Source: Moraxellaceae bacterium (GTDB taxonomy: Bacteria > Pseudomonadota > Gammaproteobacteria > Pseudomonadales > Moraxellaceae). From it: a stretch of DNA of 11,673 nt. How positions within the stretch are numbered: the stretch's first letter is position 1; every line of letters begins with the position of its first letter. The translations under genes and the position numbers were made by a program. Shown here one piece after another: positions 4,902 to 11,505 of the stretch. The notes under the pieces were generated by a model, which was given only the letters and a program-made list of their open reading frames with translations, did not search any database and was not told the DNA's origin. The stretch lies in the NCBI GenBank assembly GCA_021156385.1, contig JAJNDL010000010.1:1-11673 (forward strand), written 5' to 3'.

Positions 4902-7289
4902 TCAGGCGGCGCTCGCGACCCCTGCCTCCACGCGGTTGCGCCCCGCTTCCTTGGCCTGGTAGAGCGCATCGTCCGCACGGCGGACCAGCGCTTCGCCGTC
5001 GAGATGCGCGTCGCTGGTGCAGACCGCCAGCCCGAAGCTCGCGGTGACGGCGAGGCGCTCGCCGTGGTCGCCGAGGAAGACGGTGGCGGCGAGCCGCTGG
5101 CGGCAGCGCTCCGCCAGCACCAGCGCGCCCTCCATCGCGGTGCCGGGCAGCAACAGCAGGAATTCCTCGCCGCCGATGCGGCCCACCGCGTCGCACTGGC
5201 GCACCGTCGCGCGCAGCACGCGCGTCGTCTCCTGCAGCACGCGGTCGCCGGCATGGTGGCCGAAGGTGTCGTTAACCATTTTGAAGTAGTCGAGATCGAG
5301 GATGACCACGGCCAGCGGCATGCCGGTGCGTTCGGCGCGCGCCGCTTCCCGGGCGAGCAGGCCGAGGATGCTGCGCCGGTTGTGCACGCCGGTCAGCGCA
5401 TCGGTGAGGCTGAGCGCGTGGAACTGCGCCTCGCGCTCGCGCCAGCGGCCGAGGATCTGGTCGGCGAGCACGAGGCCGCCGCAGAGCAGCGGCAGGAAGA
5501 AGAGATAGTGGGTCAGCACCTGGAAGGCGCCGCCCGGATGCCAGGCCGGCGCCGCCAGCGAGAGCAGCGGCGCATAGGGCAGCGCGCCGGTCGCGCTCGC
5601 ATAGGCGAGGCCGGCCACGCCGGCCAGCGCGGTGGCGAGCGCCGCCAGCACGGCGGCGCGCTGGAACAGGATGAAGGCCACCAGCGGCACCACGGTGAGC
5701 GCGACACCGGTGGAGATGCCGAGGATGCCGGTGCCATAGCCCATCACCACCATCGCCACCGCGCCGAACTGCAGCGCGACGTGATCGGTCCGGGGCAGCG
5801 CCACGTCGCGCTTGCGCAGCTCGATCGCGACGCCCAGCAGGAGCATGGTCGCGGCCTCCAGCGCCAGCTGCAGCCAGAGCACGGTGCGCGCGACCGCGGC
5901 CTGCCGCAGCGCCGCGGCATCGGCGAACTGCAGGTCGACGATGACGCCGGACAGCGCGCCCGCCTGCATGACGAGGAGCAGCGCGAGAAAAAGCGCGGCC
6001 TTCTCCTGCGTGCTCCACTCGAGGATGCTGGCCGCTCGGCGCCGCCAGCCGTGCACGCTCAGCCACCAGGGCGGCGCCGCCGTCGCGCGCCGGATGCTGG
6101 TGGCGGCAAGCTGGCCGGCGTCGGCGTCGACAGCGGCGGCCACGGTGTCGCGGTCGGCCACCACCACGCGGTTGCGGCCGGCCCGCTTGGCCGCGTAGAG
6201 CGCGGCGTCGGCGGCGTGCAGCAGCGCGCCGCCGACCGGATCGAGGCGCGTGTCGCAGCAGGCGAGACCGAAGCTGCCGGTCACCGGAATGACGTCGCCG
6301 CTGTCGGCGGTCAGCACCAGCACGGCGAGCGCGCGCCGGCAGTCCTCCAGCACCTCGGCGGCTTCCGCGGCGCCGGTGCCCGGCAACAGCAACAGGAATT
6401 CCTCGCCGCCGAAACGGCCGACGGCATCGCAGTGTCGCAGCGTCGCGGTCAGCGCCTGCGCGGCGGCCCGCAGCACGCGGTCGCCGGCGGGATGTCCGAA
6501 GCGGTCGTTGATGCGCTTGAAGTGGTCGAGGTCGACCATGGCCACGGCGAACGGCGTGCCGTGACGGCGGGCGCGCGCGACCTCGGCCTCGAGCAGGTCG
6601 AGGATGTGGCGGCGGCTGTGCACGCCGGTCAGCGCGTCGGTGAAGCTGAGTTCGAGCACCCGCGCCTCGCGGCGGCGCCACTGGTCCAGCAGCACGGCGC
6701 AGAGCCCGATGTTCACGAGCAGGTGCGGCGTGGCGAAGAGCAGGTGGGTGTCGACCCAGAACAGCGCGCTCTGCGTATCGACGGGCGCCGGCAGCGCGGG
6801 CGCATAGGGCAGCAGGCCCGCGGCCGTGGCCCCGTTGAGCGCGAGGATGAGGCCGAAGGTGACGGCGAAGGCCAGCAGCGCCACGCGCCGGTCGAGCAGC
6901 AGGAAGCCGAGCAGCGGCGCGCCGGCGAGCACGACGCCGGCCGGCAGGCTCAGCGTGCCGGTGAGGTAGACGCCCCACACCAGGCTCACGCTGTAGAAGT
7001 TGGCGCCGAGGTGCTGGAACCAGAGCGCCTCGGGCCGCACCCGGACGAGATGGCGCCCGGCCATCACCAGCAGCGCCGCGGCGGTGATGACCGCGGCCGC
7101 GAAGAGGCCCTGCGGCCAGAGGAAGGCGTGGTCGGCCAGCGCCGCATCGCGCGCCAGCGCGAAGCGGCCCCAGAGGTAGTACTGCAGGTAGAGCAGCGCT
7201 GCCAGCACAATGGGAATGCAGGCGCGCTCCACGCTGCTCCATTCCTGGATGGAAGCCAGCTTGCGACGCCAGGAGTCGAACTTGCGCAT
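4902..7289 (-). CDS. Tandem membrane-GGDEF / membrane-GGDEF double diguanylate cyclase
   Basis: A 795-residue inner-membrane protein built from two homologous halves of about 400 residues. Each half opens with a WRR(K/R)-x-ASI-x-EWS motif (7-18 and 415-426), then about six hydrophobic segments (24-40, 58-78, 96-112, 117-131, 135-155, 185-201; and 431-450, 465-487, 506-522, 525-542, 545-565, 590-610), including a shared LPYAP motif (160-164, 570-574), then a GGDEF domain. GGDEF 1 has DALTG (218-222), DLDHFKRINDRFGHPAGD (253-270), RxxD inhibitory site Arg285-Asp288 and GGEEF (294-298). GGDEF 2 has DALTG (630-634), DLDYFKMVNDTFGHHAGD (665-682), Arg697-Asp700 and GGEEF (706-710). Both thus look able to make c-di-GMP from GTP with product inhibition. 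A linker of about 37 residues (377-413) joins the halves. The start is ATG 7289, with a modest TAGGG upstream. There is no EAL or HD-GYP domain. Confidence 0.93.
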   Translation of the reverse strand: MRKFDSWRRKLASIQEWSSVERACIPIVLAALLYLQYYLWGRFALARDAALADHAFLWPQGLFAAAVITAAALLVMAGRHLVRVRPEALWFQHLGANFYSVSLVWGVYLTGTLSLPAGVVLAGAPLLGFLLLDRRVALLAFAVTFGLILALNGATAAGLLPYAPALPAPVDTQSALFWVDTHLLFATPHLLVNIGLCAVLLDQWRRREARVLELSFTDALTGVHSRRHILDLLEAEVARARRHGTPFAVAMVDLDHFKRINDRFGHPAGDRVLRAAAQALTATLRHCDAVGRFGGEEFLLLLPGTGAAEAAEVLEDCRRALAVLVLTADSGDVIPVTGSFGLACCDTRLDPVGGALLHAADAALYAAKRAGRNRVVVADRDTVAAAVDADAGQLAATSIRRATAAPPWWLSVHGWRRRAASILEWSTQEKAALFLALLLVMQAGALSGVIVDLQFADAAALRQAAVARTVLWLQLALEAATMLLLGVAIELRKRDVALPRTDHVALQFGAVAMVVMGYGTGILGISTGVALTVVPLVAFILFQRAAVLAALATALAGVAGLAYASATGALPYAPLLSLAAPAWHPGGAFQVLTHYLFFLPLLCGGLVLADQILGRWREREAQFHALSLTDALTGVHNRRSILGLLAREAARAERTGMPLAVVILDLDYFKMVNDTFGHHAGDRVLQETTRVLRATVRQCDAVGRIGGEEFLLLLPGTAMEGALVLAERCRQRLAATVFLGDHGERLAVTASFGLAVCTSDAHLDGEALVRRADDALYQAKEAGRNRVEAGVASAA

Positions 7290-7643
7290 GCGCGCCCTAC
7301 CGTCCGGTGGTGGAGATCGGCTTGAGCGTGGATGCTGATCCGTACCTGCGCAACCCGGCGCGGGCCGGGAAGAGCGTGCGGCAGACGGGCTGCCGCTAAT
7401 GCCGATGAGCGCGATTTTGTCCGGGACAAACCGGGCGGGAAACGGCCTCCAGCAGAACGTTAGCGGTGCTTCTGGTGCGCAAAACCATGTCCGTGTTTCC
7501 CTGCACACCCGCATGCCGACACAGCTCCATTGCGGCGACCGCTCGCCGCCAATGCACGCGACCGTCATGCCGCCCACTGCCTGAACACGGACCGCTGGCG
7601 CTGCGGACGCCATCGCCACAGCGCGCTGCCCGCCCGGCTTCCG
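7290..7643. promoter_or_regulatory. Upstream region of the double diguanylate cyclase
   Basis: About 350 bases without a convincing gene; short open frames on both strands are Arg/Pro/His-rich and lack ribosome binding sites. It must hold the minus-strand promoter of the cyclase, because the terminator at 7644-7677 insulates it from the hydrolase-family gene upstream. I found no confident -35/-10 pair. The clearest element is the palindrome at 7416-7430, listed separately. Confidence 0.5.
7416..7430. promoter_or_regulatory. Perfect 15-bp palindrome, candidate operator
   Basis: TTTGTCC, central G, GGACAAA: two exact 7-bp half-sites around one base. It lies 127 bases before the ATG of the double diguanylate cyclase. 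The size and symmetry fit a homodimeric repressor or activator site. It is also flanked by a wider inverted pair, CCGCTAA (7393-7399) and TTAGCGG (7460-7466). The binding protein is unknown. Confidence 0.5.
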
Positions 7644-7677
7644 CATGAAAAAGCCCGCGGATGCGGGCTTTTTCATG
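7644..7677 (-). terminator. Perfect bidirectional intrinsic terminator
   Basis: CATGAAAAAGCCCGC (7644-7658) and its exact complement (7663-7677) form a 15-bp stem with a four-base GGAT loop. A GC-rich core closes onto A/T runs on both sides, so both strands end in a U tract. It lies 19 bases past the stop of the minus-strand hydrolase-family gene, which it should terminate. It separates that gene from the cyclase gene downstream on the same strand. Confidence 0.9.
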
Positions 7678-7696
7678 ACCGGCCGGAGCCATTGCC

Positions 7697-8572
7697 TCAG
7701 GCCACCAGCTTCTGCTGCGCCTCCAGGAATTCGTCGATCTGCTTCAGGTATTCGCGGTTGTCGTGGTCCCAGGGATGGAAGCCGGGACGGAAGTAGTCGG
7801 CGTAGTTGGCGAGCTGGATGCGCAGCAGGCCGATGTCGCCGAAGGTGTAGCGGAAGAATTTCGCCCAGCCCTTCACGTCGGTGAGCTTGCCCTCGGTGCG
7901 CAGCACCTGCAGGAAGACCGGGATGACGAGGCCCCAGAACACCACGGTGGCGAGCGCCAGGCCGGCGCAGCGCAGCGCGTAGGCGCGCGGACCCTTGCCC
8001 ATCACCGCCGTCCAGACGTCGAAGGCCACCGCCTTGTGCTCGGTCTCTTCCAGGGCATGCCATTTCCACAGCGCGGCGTAGTGCGGCTCGGCGCCGGCCG
8101 AGACGCGCGGCTCGCGCAGCACGCCGTCGGCGAGCAGCGCGGTGAAGTGCTCCAGCGCGATGGTGGCGGAGAGCGACATCTCCTTGCCGAGATGCTTCGT
8201 GACGCGGTCCAGCAGGCCCTTGACGAAGCGCTCGAACTTGGGCGCGACCGGTGCGCGGGCGAAGAGCGCGTCGTTGTATTCCTCGTGCTCGCGGCCGTGC
8301 ATGGCCTCCTGGCCGATGAAGGCGGTGATGGCCTTCTTCAGCTCGGGGTCGGTGACCTGGTCGCGGTAGGCACGCACGCTGTCGATGAAGAAGCGCTCGC
8401 CCACCGGCAGCACGATGGAGAAGGTGTTGAGGAAGGCGGTGAAGACCGGGCCGGCGGCGAAGTGCCAGTCGCCGATGTGTTCCGCCGGCAGGTGGAAGCG
8501 CAGGTCGCGGCGGATCGGCAGGAGGGGCGTAAAGCCCTTGAAGGGAATCACGTTCTTGCGGGAGGCGCCCAT
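7697..8572 (-). CDS. PF10118-family 'metal-dependent hydrolase' with ferritin-like di-iron motif
   Basis: A 291-residue protein matching the family usually named predicted metal-dependent hydrolase (COG3687/PF10118), at its usual length. ATG 8572 is chosen because AGGA (in GAGGAAC) lies about nine bases upstream; longer starts would add low-complexity sequence. Visible acidic and His residues are Glu59 (PVGERFF), Glu89-x-x-His92 (QEAMHGREH), Glu141-His142 (ALEHFTA) and Glu176-x-x-His179 (ALEETEHK). This E / ExxH / E / ExxH order is the ligand pattern of ferritin-like di-iron carboxylate proteins, so an oxygenase or oxidase-like role may be more likely than hydrolysis; this is inference. One hydrophobic segment (about 206-224, LATVVFWGLVIPVFLQVL) may anchor it to the membrane. 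It is transcribed alone, ending at a strong terminator and diverging from the porin operon. The substrate is unknown. Confidence 0.88.
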   Translation of the reverse strand: MGASRKNVIPFKGFTPLLPIRRDLRFHLPAEHIGDWHFAAGPVFTAFLNTFSIVLPVGERFFIDSVRAYRDQVTDPELKKAITAFIGQEAMHGREHEEYNDALFARAPVAPKFERFVKGLLDRVTKHLGKEMSLSATIALEHFTALLADGVLREPRVSAGAEPHYAALWKWHALEETEHKAVAFDVWTAVMGKGPRAYALRCAGLALATVVFWGLVIPVFLQVLRTEGKLTDVKGWAKFFRYTFGDIGLLRIQLANYADYFRPGFHPWDHDNREYLKQIDEFLEAQQKLVA

Positions 8573-8820
8573 GTACTTCGTTCCTCGGTCGGTCAGGCCG
8601 GCACGTCGGCCCAGTCGATCAGGAATTACCGGAGGACGCTGCAGGCGGCAACGGCCGGGAGACCCGGCGGCGCGGATGCGGCGATGCGCGGCGGCGCCGG
8701 GTGACCACCGCAGCGCCGTCCGCACCGGCGGGACCGGCCGCGCCGGCCGGAGGCCTCAGCGCCCGACCCGCGCAGAGCGAAGCGCTGCCGACCTCCGCGC
8801 TTCATTTCCTTCCCGCCGCA

Positions 8821-8834
8821 GTACCGCCCGGTAC
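8821..8834. promoter_or_regulatory. Perfect dyad GTACCG-CC-CGGTAC, candidate operator
   Basis: Two exact 6-bp half-sites flank a two-base centre at the boundary where the region turns A+T-rich. Its centre is about 33 bases, close to three helical turns, from the next dyad (8853-8868). Regulatory function is inferred from symmetry and position only. Confidence 0.35.
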
Positions 8835-8852
8835 AAAAATCAGGCAACAAGC

Positions 8853-8868
8853 GTCGAATCTGTTCGAC
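8853..8868. promoter_or_regulatory. Perfect dyad GTCGAA-TCTG-TTCGAC, candidate operator
   Basis: Two exact 6-bp half-sites flank four bases, upstream of the porin operon and downstream of the dyad at 8821. The binding protein is unknown. Confidence 0.35.
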
Positions 8869-9097
8869 TCCAATGCTGTTCATCACCAGCATTTTCCAGA
8901 GGTCGGAATCACAGCGCTTTTTTGTTCATTGGCCCGTCCTTTTCTGCCAGTTTTCGATGCTAACACTCAACAACCACTGGACAGGTTGGCGGTAACGGGG
9001 CCGTGTGATCAGGCTGGACGATTCGATTGTCAGAAAAGGCGGAGCCCCGCAAGGCGGCTCACACCCCCCATCAAAACTAGAAGGAAACCACACCAGC

Positions 9098-10288
9098 ATG
9101 ATCACCCAACGACTGTGCCTGTTTTCGGCAGGACTGCTCCTTGCCGCCACGGCCGCGGCGGAAAACATCACGCCCAGACTCAAGCTCAACGGCTTCGCCA
9201 CTGCCGGCGCCGCCTTTCTCGAGGAAGATTCCGGCGGCTACCAGTACATGCAGAACTCCTACGGCCGCGCCGGCATCAGCGAGCGGCTCAACACCAAGTT
9301 CGACAGCGCGATCGGCCTGCAGCTCGACTACCAGGTGAACGACAGCACCAACCTCGTCACCCAGCTCGTCGGCCGCGGCCAAAACCAGAGCAGCGCCAAC
9401 GGTGCCTCAGCGCAGAACACCTTCCAGGTCAACGCCGACTGGGCCTACATCCGCTACGCCTTCAACGACGCCTGGTTCGCGCGCGCCGGCCGCCTCGGCT
9501 TTCCCGGCTTCATGCTCTCCGACTCCATGCTGATCGGCCACGCCCATCCGTGGGTGCGACCGCCGGCCGAGGTCTATGCCAACACGCCGGTGCCCTCGCT
9601 GCAGGGCTTCGACGTGAACTACCGCCACGACTTCGGTAGCTGGACGCTGGGCTCGCAGCTCTTCGCCGGCTCCAGCGACACCAGCGACAGCCGCCTTGCG
9701 CTGCACAACACGACCTCGCTGTACTTCACCCTCGAGAACGACGACCTGACGCTGCGCGCCGGCGGCATGAGCTTCAAGCTCGACAACAGCGTGAGCCTGG
9801 CGCCGCTGCCTAACCTCGACGCGCGCAAGTACAGCCACTTCGTCAGTGCCGGTTTCTCCTACGACAACGAGGTGTGGCTGCTCAACGGCGAATGGGTGCA
9901 GCAGAGCGTCGAGGACTGGCCGGTGGACTTCAACGCCGGCTATGTGACTGTGGGCCACTACTTCGGCAAGTGGCTGCCCTATACCTATTGGGCCACGATC
10001 GACACCATGGGCGAGGACCGGAAGACCAAGGGCGCCATCAACACGCGCCCGGCTTCGATCTTCGAGCAGAGCACGGTGGCGCTCGGACTGCGCTTCGATC
10101 CCAAGCCCGGCCTGAGCCTCAAGGTGCAGGTCGAGCACATCCACGACATCGGCAGCTACGACGGCATCTTCCGCTACTCCAGTGCGGGCGCGCCCTTCCC
10201 CGGTGTCGGCGGCCTGGCGGGCGGCGCCACGCTGCCGCAGATCGAAGACACCAACCTCTACAGCTTCACCGCCAACGTGGCCTTCTGA
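9098..10288 (+). CDS. Outer-membrane porin-like beta-barrel protein
   Basis: A 396-residue protein with a Sec signal peptide (MITQRLCLFSAGLLLAATAAA, cleavage likely after Ala21, giving ENITP...). The mature part alternates short polar and aromatic segments typical of an outer-membrane barrel (for example NADWAYIRYAF, WFARAGRLGFPG, LSLKVQVEHIHDI) and ends in SFTANVAF with the terminal Phe recognised by the BAM complex. No OprB, OprD or OprP signature is clear enough to name the substrate. ATG 9098 is chosen because the signal peptide starts there; the frame is open upstream from 9005 but that part is not signal-like. The AAGGA ribosome binding site is rather far, about 12 bases upstream. It is followed 11 bases later by a PstS-like binding protein, so an operon is very likely. 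The two may act together in taking up an anion or other small solute. Confidence 0.88.
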   Translation: MITQRLCLFSAGLLLAATAAAENITPRLKLNGFATAGAAFLEEDSGGYQYMQNSYGRAGISERLNTKFDSAIGLQLDYQVNDSTNLVTQLVGRGQNQSSANGASAQNTFQVNADWAYIRYAFNDAWFARAGRLGFPGFMLSDSMLIGHAHPWVRPPAEVYANTPVPSLQGFDVNYRHDFGSWTLGSQLFAGSSDTSDSRLALHNTTSLYFTLENDDLTLRAGGMSFKLDNSVSLAPLPNLDARKYSHFVSAGFSYDNEVWLLNGEWVQQSVEDWPVDFNAGYVTVGHYFGKWLPYTYWATIDTMGEDRKTKGAINTRPASIFEQSTVALGLRFDPKPGLSLKVQVEHIHDIGSYDGIFRYSSAGAPFPGVGGLAGGATLPQIEDTNLYSFTANVAF

Positions 10289-10292
10289 GGAG
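10287..10292 (+). promoter_or_regulatory. Ribosome binding site overlapping the porin stop codon
   Basis: GAGGAG shares its first two bases with the porin TGA and lies seven bases before ATG 10300. This ties translation of the binding protein to the end of the porin gene. Confidence 0.7.
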
Positions 10293-10299
10293 AGCGAAA

Positions 10300-10707
10300 A
10301 TGAAGAAGTTCCTGCTAGTCCTCTCCGCCCTCGCCTGCATGCAGATCGCGCATGCCGAACTGGTGGTCGTGGCCCATCCCGGCGTCAAGACCAGCACCAT
10401 CTCCCAGTTGCAGTTGTCCAAGATCGTCCTCGGCCAGTCGACGACCTTTGCCGACGGCAGCGCCGCCGTGCCCCTCGACGTCAACGGCGACTACCGCAAC
10501 AGCTTCTACACGCACGTGCTGAAGCGTTCGCCGACCCAGCTCGAGAAATACTGGGCACGCATGATCTTCACCGGCAAGGTGCAACCGCCGCGCCAGGTCA
10601 GCGCCAAGGACGTGCGCAGCATCGTTGCGGAAACGCCGGGCGCGATCTCCTACCTGGACAGCGCTGCCGTGGACGGTTCCGTGAAAGTGCTGACGATCGT
10701 GCAGTAA
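10300..10707 (+). CDS. Small PstS-like periplasmic binding protein (half size)
   Basis: A 135-residue protein with a clear Sec signal peptide (MKKFLLVLSALACMQIAHA, cleavage after Ala19), so periplasmic. The mature part has features of the phosphate-type periplasmic binding protein family (PF12849-like): QLQLSKIVLGQSTTFADG (about 37-54), an RNSFYTHVL segment (66-74), YWARMIFTGK (84-93) and TPGAISYLD (112-120). At about 116 mature residues it is roughly one third to one half of true PstS, so it represents a single lobe. No ABC permease or ATPase gene is nearby. Short proteins of this kind are, from memory, often found next to a porin or a signalling protein, so a sensing or periplasmic delivery role is possible; phosphate specificity is not shown. 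It is the second gene of the porin operon and is followed by a strong terminator. Confidence 0.85.
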   Translation: MKKFLLVLSALACMQIAHAELVVVAHPGVKTSTISQLQLSKIVLGQSTTFADGSAAVPLDVNGDYRNSFYTHVLKRSPTQLEKYWARMIFTGKVQPPRQVSAKDVRSIVAETPGAISYLDSAAVDGSVKVLTIVQ

Positions 10708-10720
10708 GCAGCCTCCGCTT

Positions 10721-10750
10721 GAAAAAAGCCCCTGCGAAGGGGCTTTTTTC
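10721..10750. terminator. Bidirectional intrinsic terminator
   Basis: GAAAAAAGCCCCT (10721-10733) and its exact complement (10738-10750) form a 13-bp stem with a GCGA loop. A/T runs flank the GC core on both sides. It lies 13 bases after the stop of the plus-strand binding-protein gene and 53 bases after the stop of the minus-strand TPR gene, so it serves both. Confidence 0.92.
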
Positions 10751-10803
10751 ATGGGTCGGCACCGCCGGCATCTGCGTCGGGCCGGCATCATGAAGGCGCC
10801 GGC

Positions 10804-11505
10804 TCAACCGTCCTGCTGCAGCGACACGCGCGCGCCGGGCACGACGCACTCGCGGTGGTAGGCCTCGGGCAGGTAGGGCACGAGCGCGCTGAAATCGCGC
10901 GCCAGCGCGACGTCCTTCTGCAGGTCGTCGAGGGTGCGGCCGCCGTGGCAGAGCGTGATGATGGCCACGAGGCGCGCCATGTCCTTCATCATGCCGTCCA
11001 TCCAGGGATGCTTCTCCACCACGCTCGCCATCAGCGGCTCGCCGTCGAAGGTGGCGTTGAAGCGCCGCGCCTGGGCCAGCGCCTCCTGCGGCCGGCCGCG
11101 TAGGAAATCCAGCCAGGCCAGCGCGTGCTGCGTGTTGAGGCGCAGCGTGACGTCGGCCGGCGACTGCGCCGCCAGCGACTGCTGCAGGTAGCGCTCGGCG
11201 AGGTCGAAATCGAGACGGCGCACGTGGAAGTAGCCGACGCGGTAGGCGGCGTCCGCGACGAGCTCGGGGCGCGGCGCCACCTCCAGCACCTTGCGCAGGT
11301 AGCGCACGGCTTCATCGGGCCGGCCCTTGCGCTCGTAGGCGTGCGCGACCTTGTAGAACGCCGCCACCAGCGCCTCGTCGGCATCGACGCTGCCGGTAGG
11401 GGCCGGGCCCGGCGGCGCGACCCGCGCCGGGGCCTGTGCCGCACCCCAGGCCGGCAGGAGCGCCGCCAGCAGCAAGAACCCCATGGCTTTCCCGATCCGG
11501 ACCAT
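10804..11505 (-). CDS. Secreted TPR-repeat protein
   Basis: A 233-residue protein with an N-terminal Sec signal peptide (VRIGKAMGFLLLAALLPAWG and following AAQA, cleavage near Ala25), so probably periplasmic; there is no lipobox Cys. After a Pro-rich linker (26-38) come TPR-like helical pairs: AAFYKVAHAYERKGRPDEAV RYLRKVLEVAPR (about 46-78), a repeat around YRVGYFHVRRLDFDLAERYL (about 86-105), and another with ALAWLDFLRGRPQEALAQAR (about 127-146). The C-terminal part has conserved-looking EKHPWMDGMMKDMARL and ends in VSLQQDG. TPR proteins act as scaffolds; no partner is evident. ATG 11505 is chosen because it sets the signal peptide; the frame is open further upstream (to 11592), but that sequence is Arg/Ala-rich and unlike a signal. 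The ribosome binding site is weak. It converges on the porin operon. Confidence 0.82.
   Translation of the reverse strand: MVRIGKAMGFLLLAALLPAWGAAQAPARVAPPGPAPTGSVDADEALVAAFYKVAHAYERKGRPDEAVRYLRKVLEVAPRPELVADAAYRVGYFHVRRLDFDLAERYLQQSLAAQSPADVTLRLNTQHALAWLDFLRGRPQEALAQARRFNATFDGEPLMASVVEKHPWMDGMMKDMARLVAIITLCHGGRTLDDLQKDVALARDFSALVPYLPEAYHRECVVPGARVSLQQDG

Larger units (their letters stand above)
8573..9097. promoter_or_regulatory. Divergent intergenic region between hydrolase-family gene and porin operon
   Basis: About 525 bases without a supported gene. The left half (8600-8815) is very G+C-rich. The right half (8820-8970) is clearly more A+T-rich, as expected for a promoter region, and carries two dyads listed separately. 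A leader with a GAGCC...GGCTC hairpin (about 9042-9060) precedes the porin start. I saw no riboswitch consensus. On the minus strand, TTGCCG (8651-8646) and TAATTC (8628-8623) are spaced 17 bases apart, but the -10 match is poor. Confidence 0.5.

Noticed and set aside
4761..7325. An 854-codon open frame on the plus strand opposite the double cyclase
   Set aside because: Its translation is dominated by Arg, Gly, Gln and His with no recognisable domain, and it is antisense to a gene with clear GGDEF motifs. Long antisense frames are expected in very G+C-rich coding DNA.
7396..7692. A 98-codon minus-strand open frame upstream of the cyclase
   Set aside because: It runs through the terminator hairpin and the palindrome, with an Arg/His/Ala-rich translation and no domain.
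7290..8069. N-terminal extension of the double cyclase to 1055 residues
   Set aside because: The frame stays open, but the extra part is antisense to the hydrolase-family gene, crosses its strong terminator and is Arg/Pro-rich. The ATG at 7289 starts right at the conserved repeat unit.
8623..8651. Possible minus-strand promoter TTGCCG, 17 bases, TAATTC before the hydrolase-family gene
   Set aside because: The -35 matches four of six positions, but the -10 matches only two of six.
8930..9060. Possible sigma-54 promoter or c-di-GMP riboswitch before the porin
   Set aside because: The TGGCCC...TGC elements are spaced four bases too far for sigma-54, and the leader lacks the conserved c-di-GMP aptamer sequence. 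The GAGCC/GGCTC hairpin is short and has no T run.
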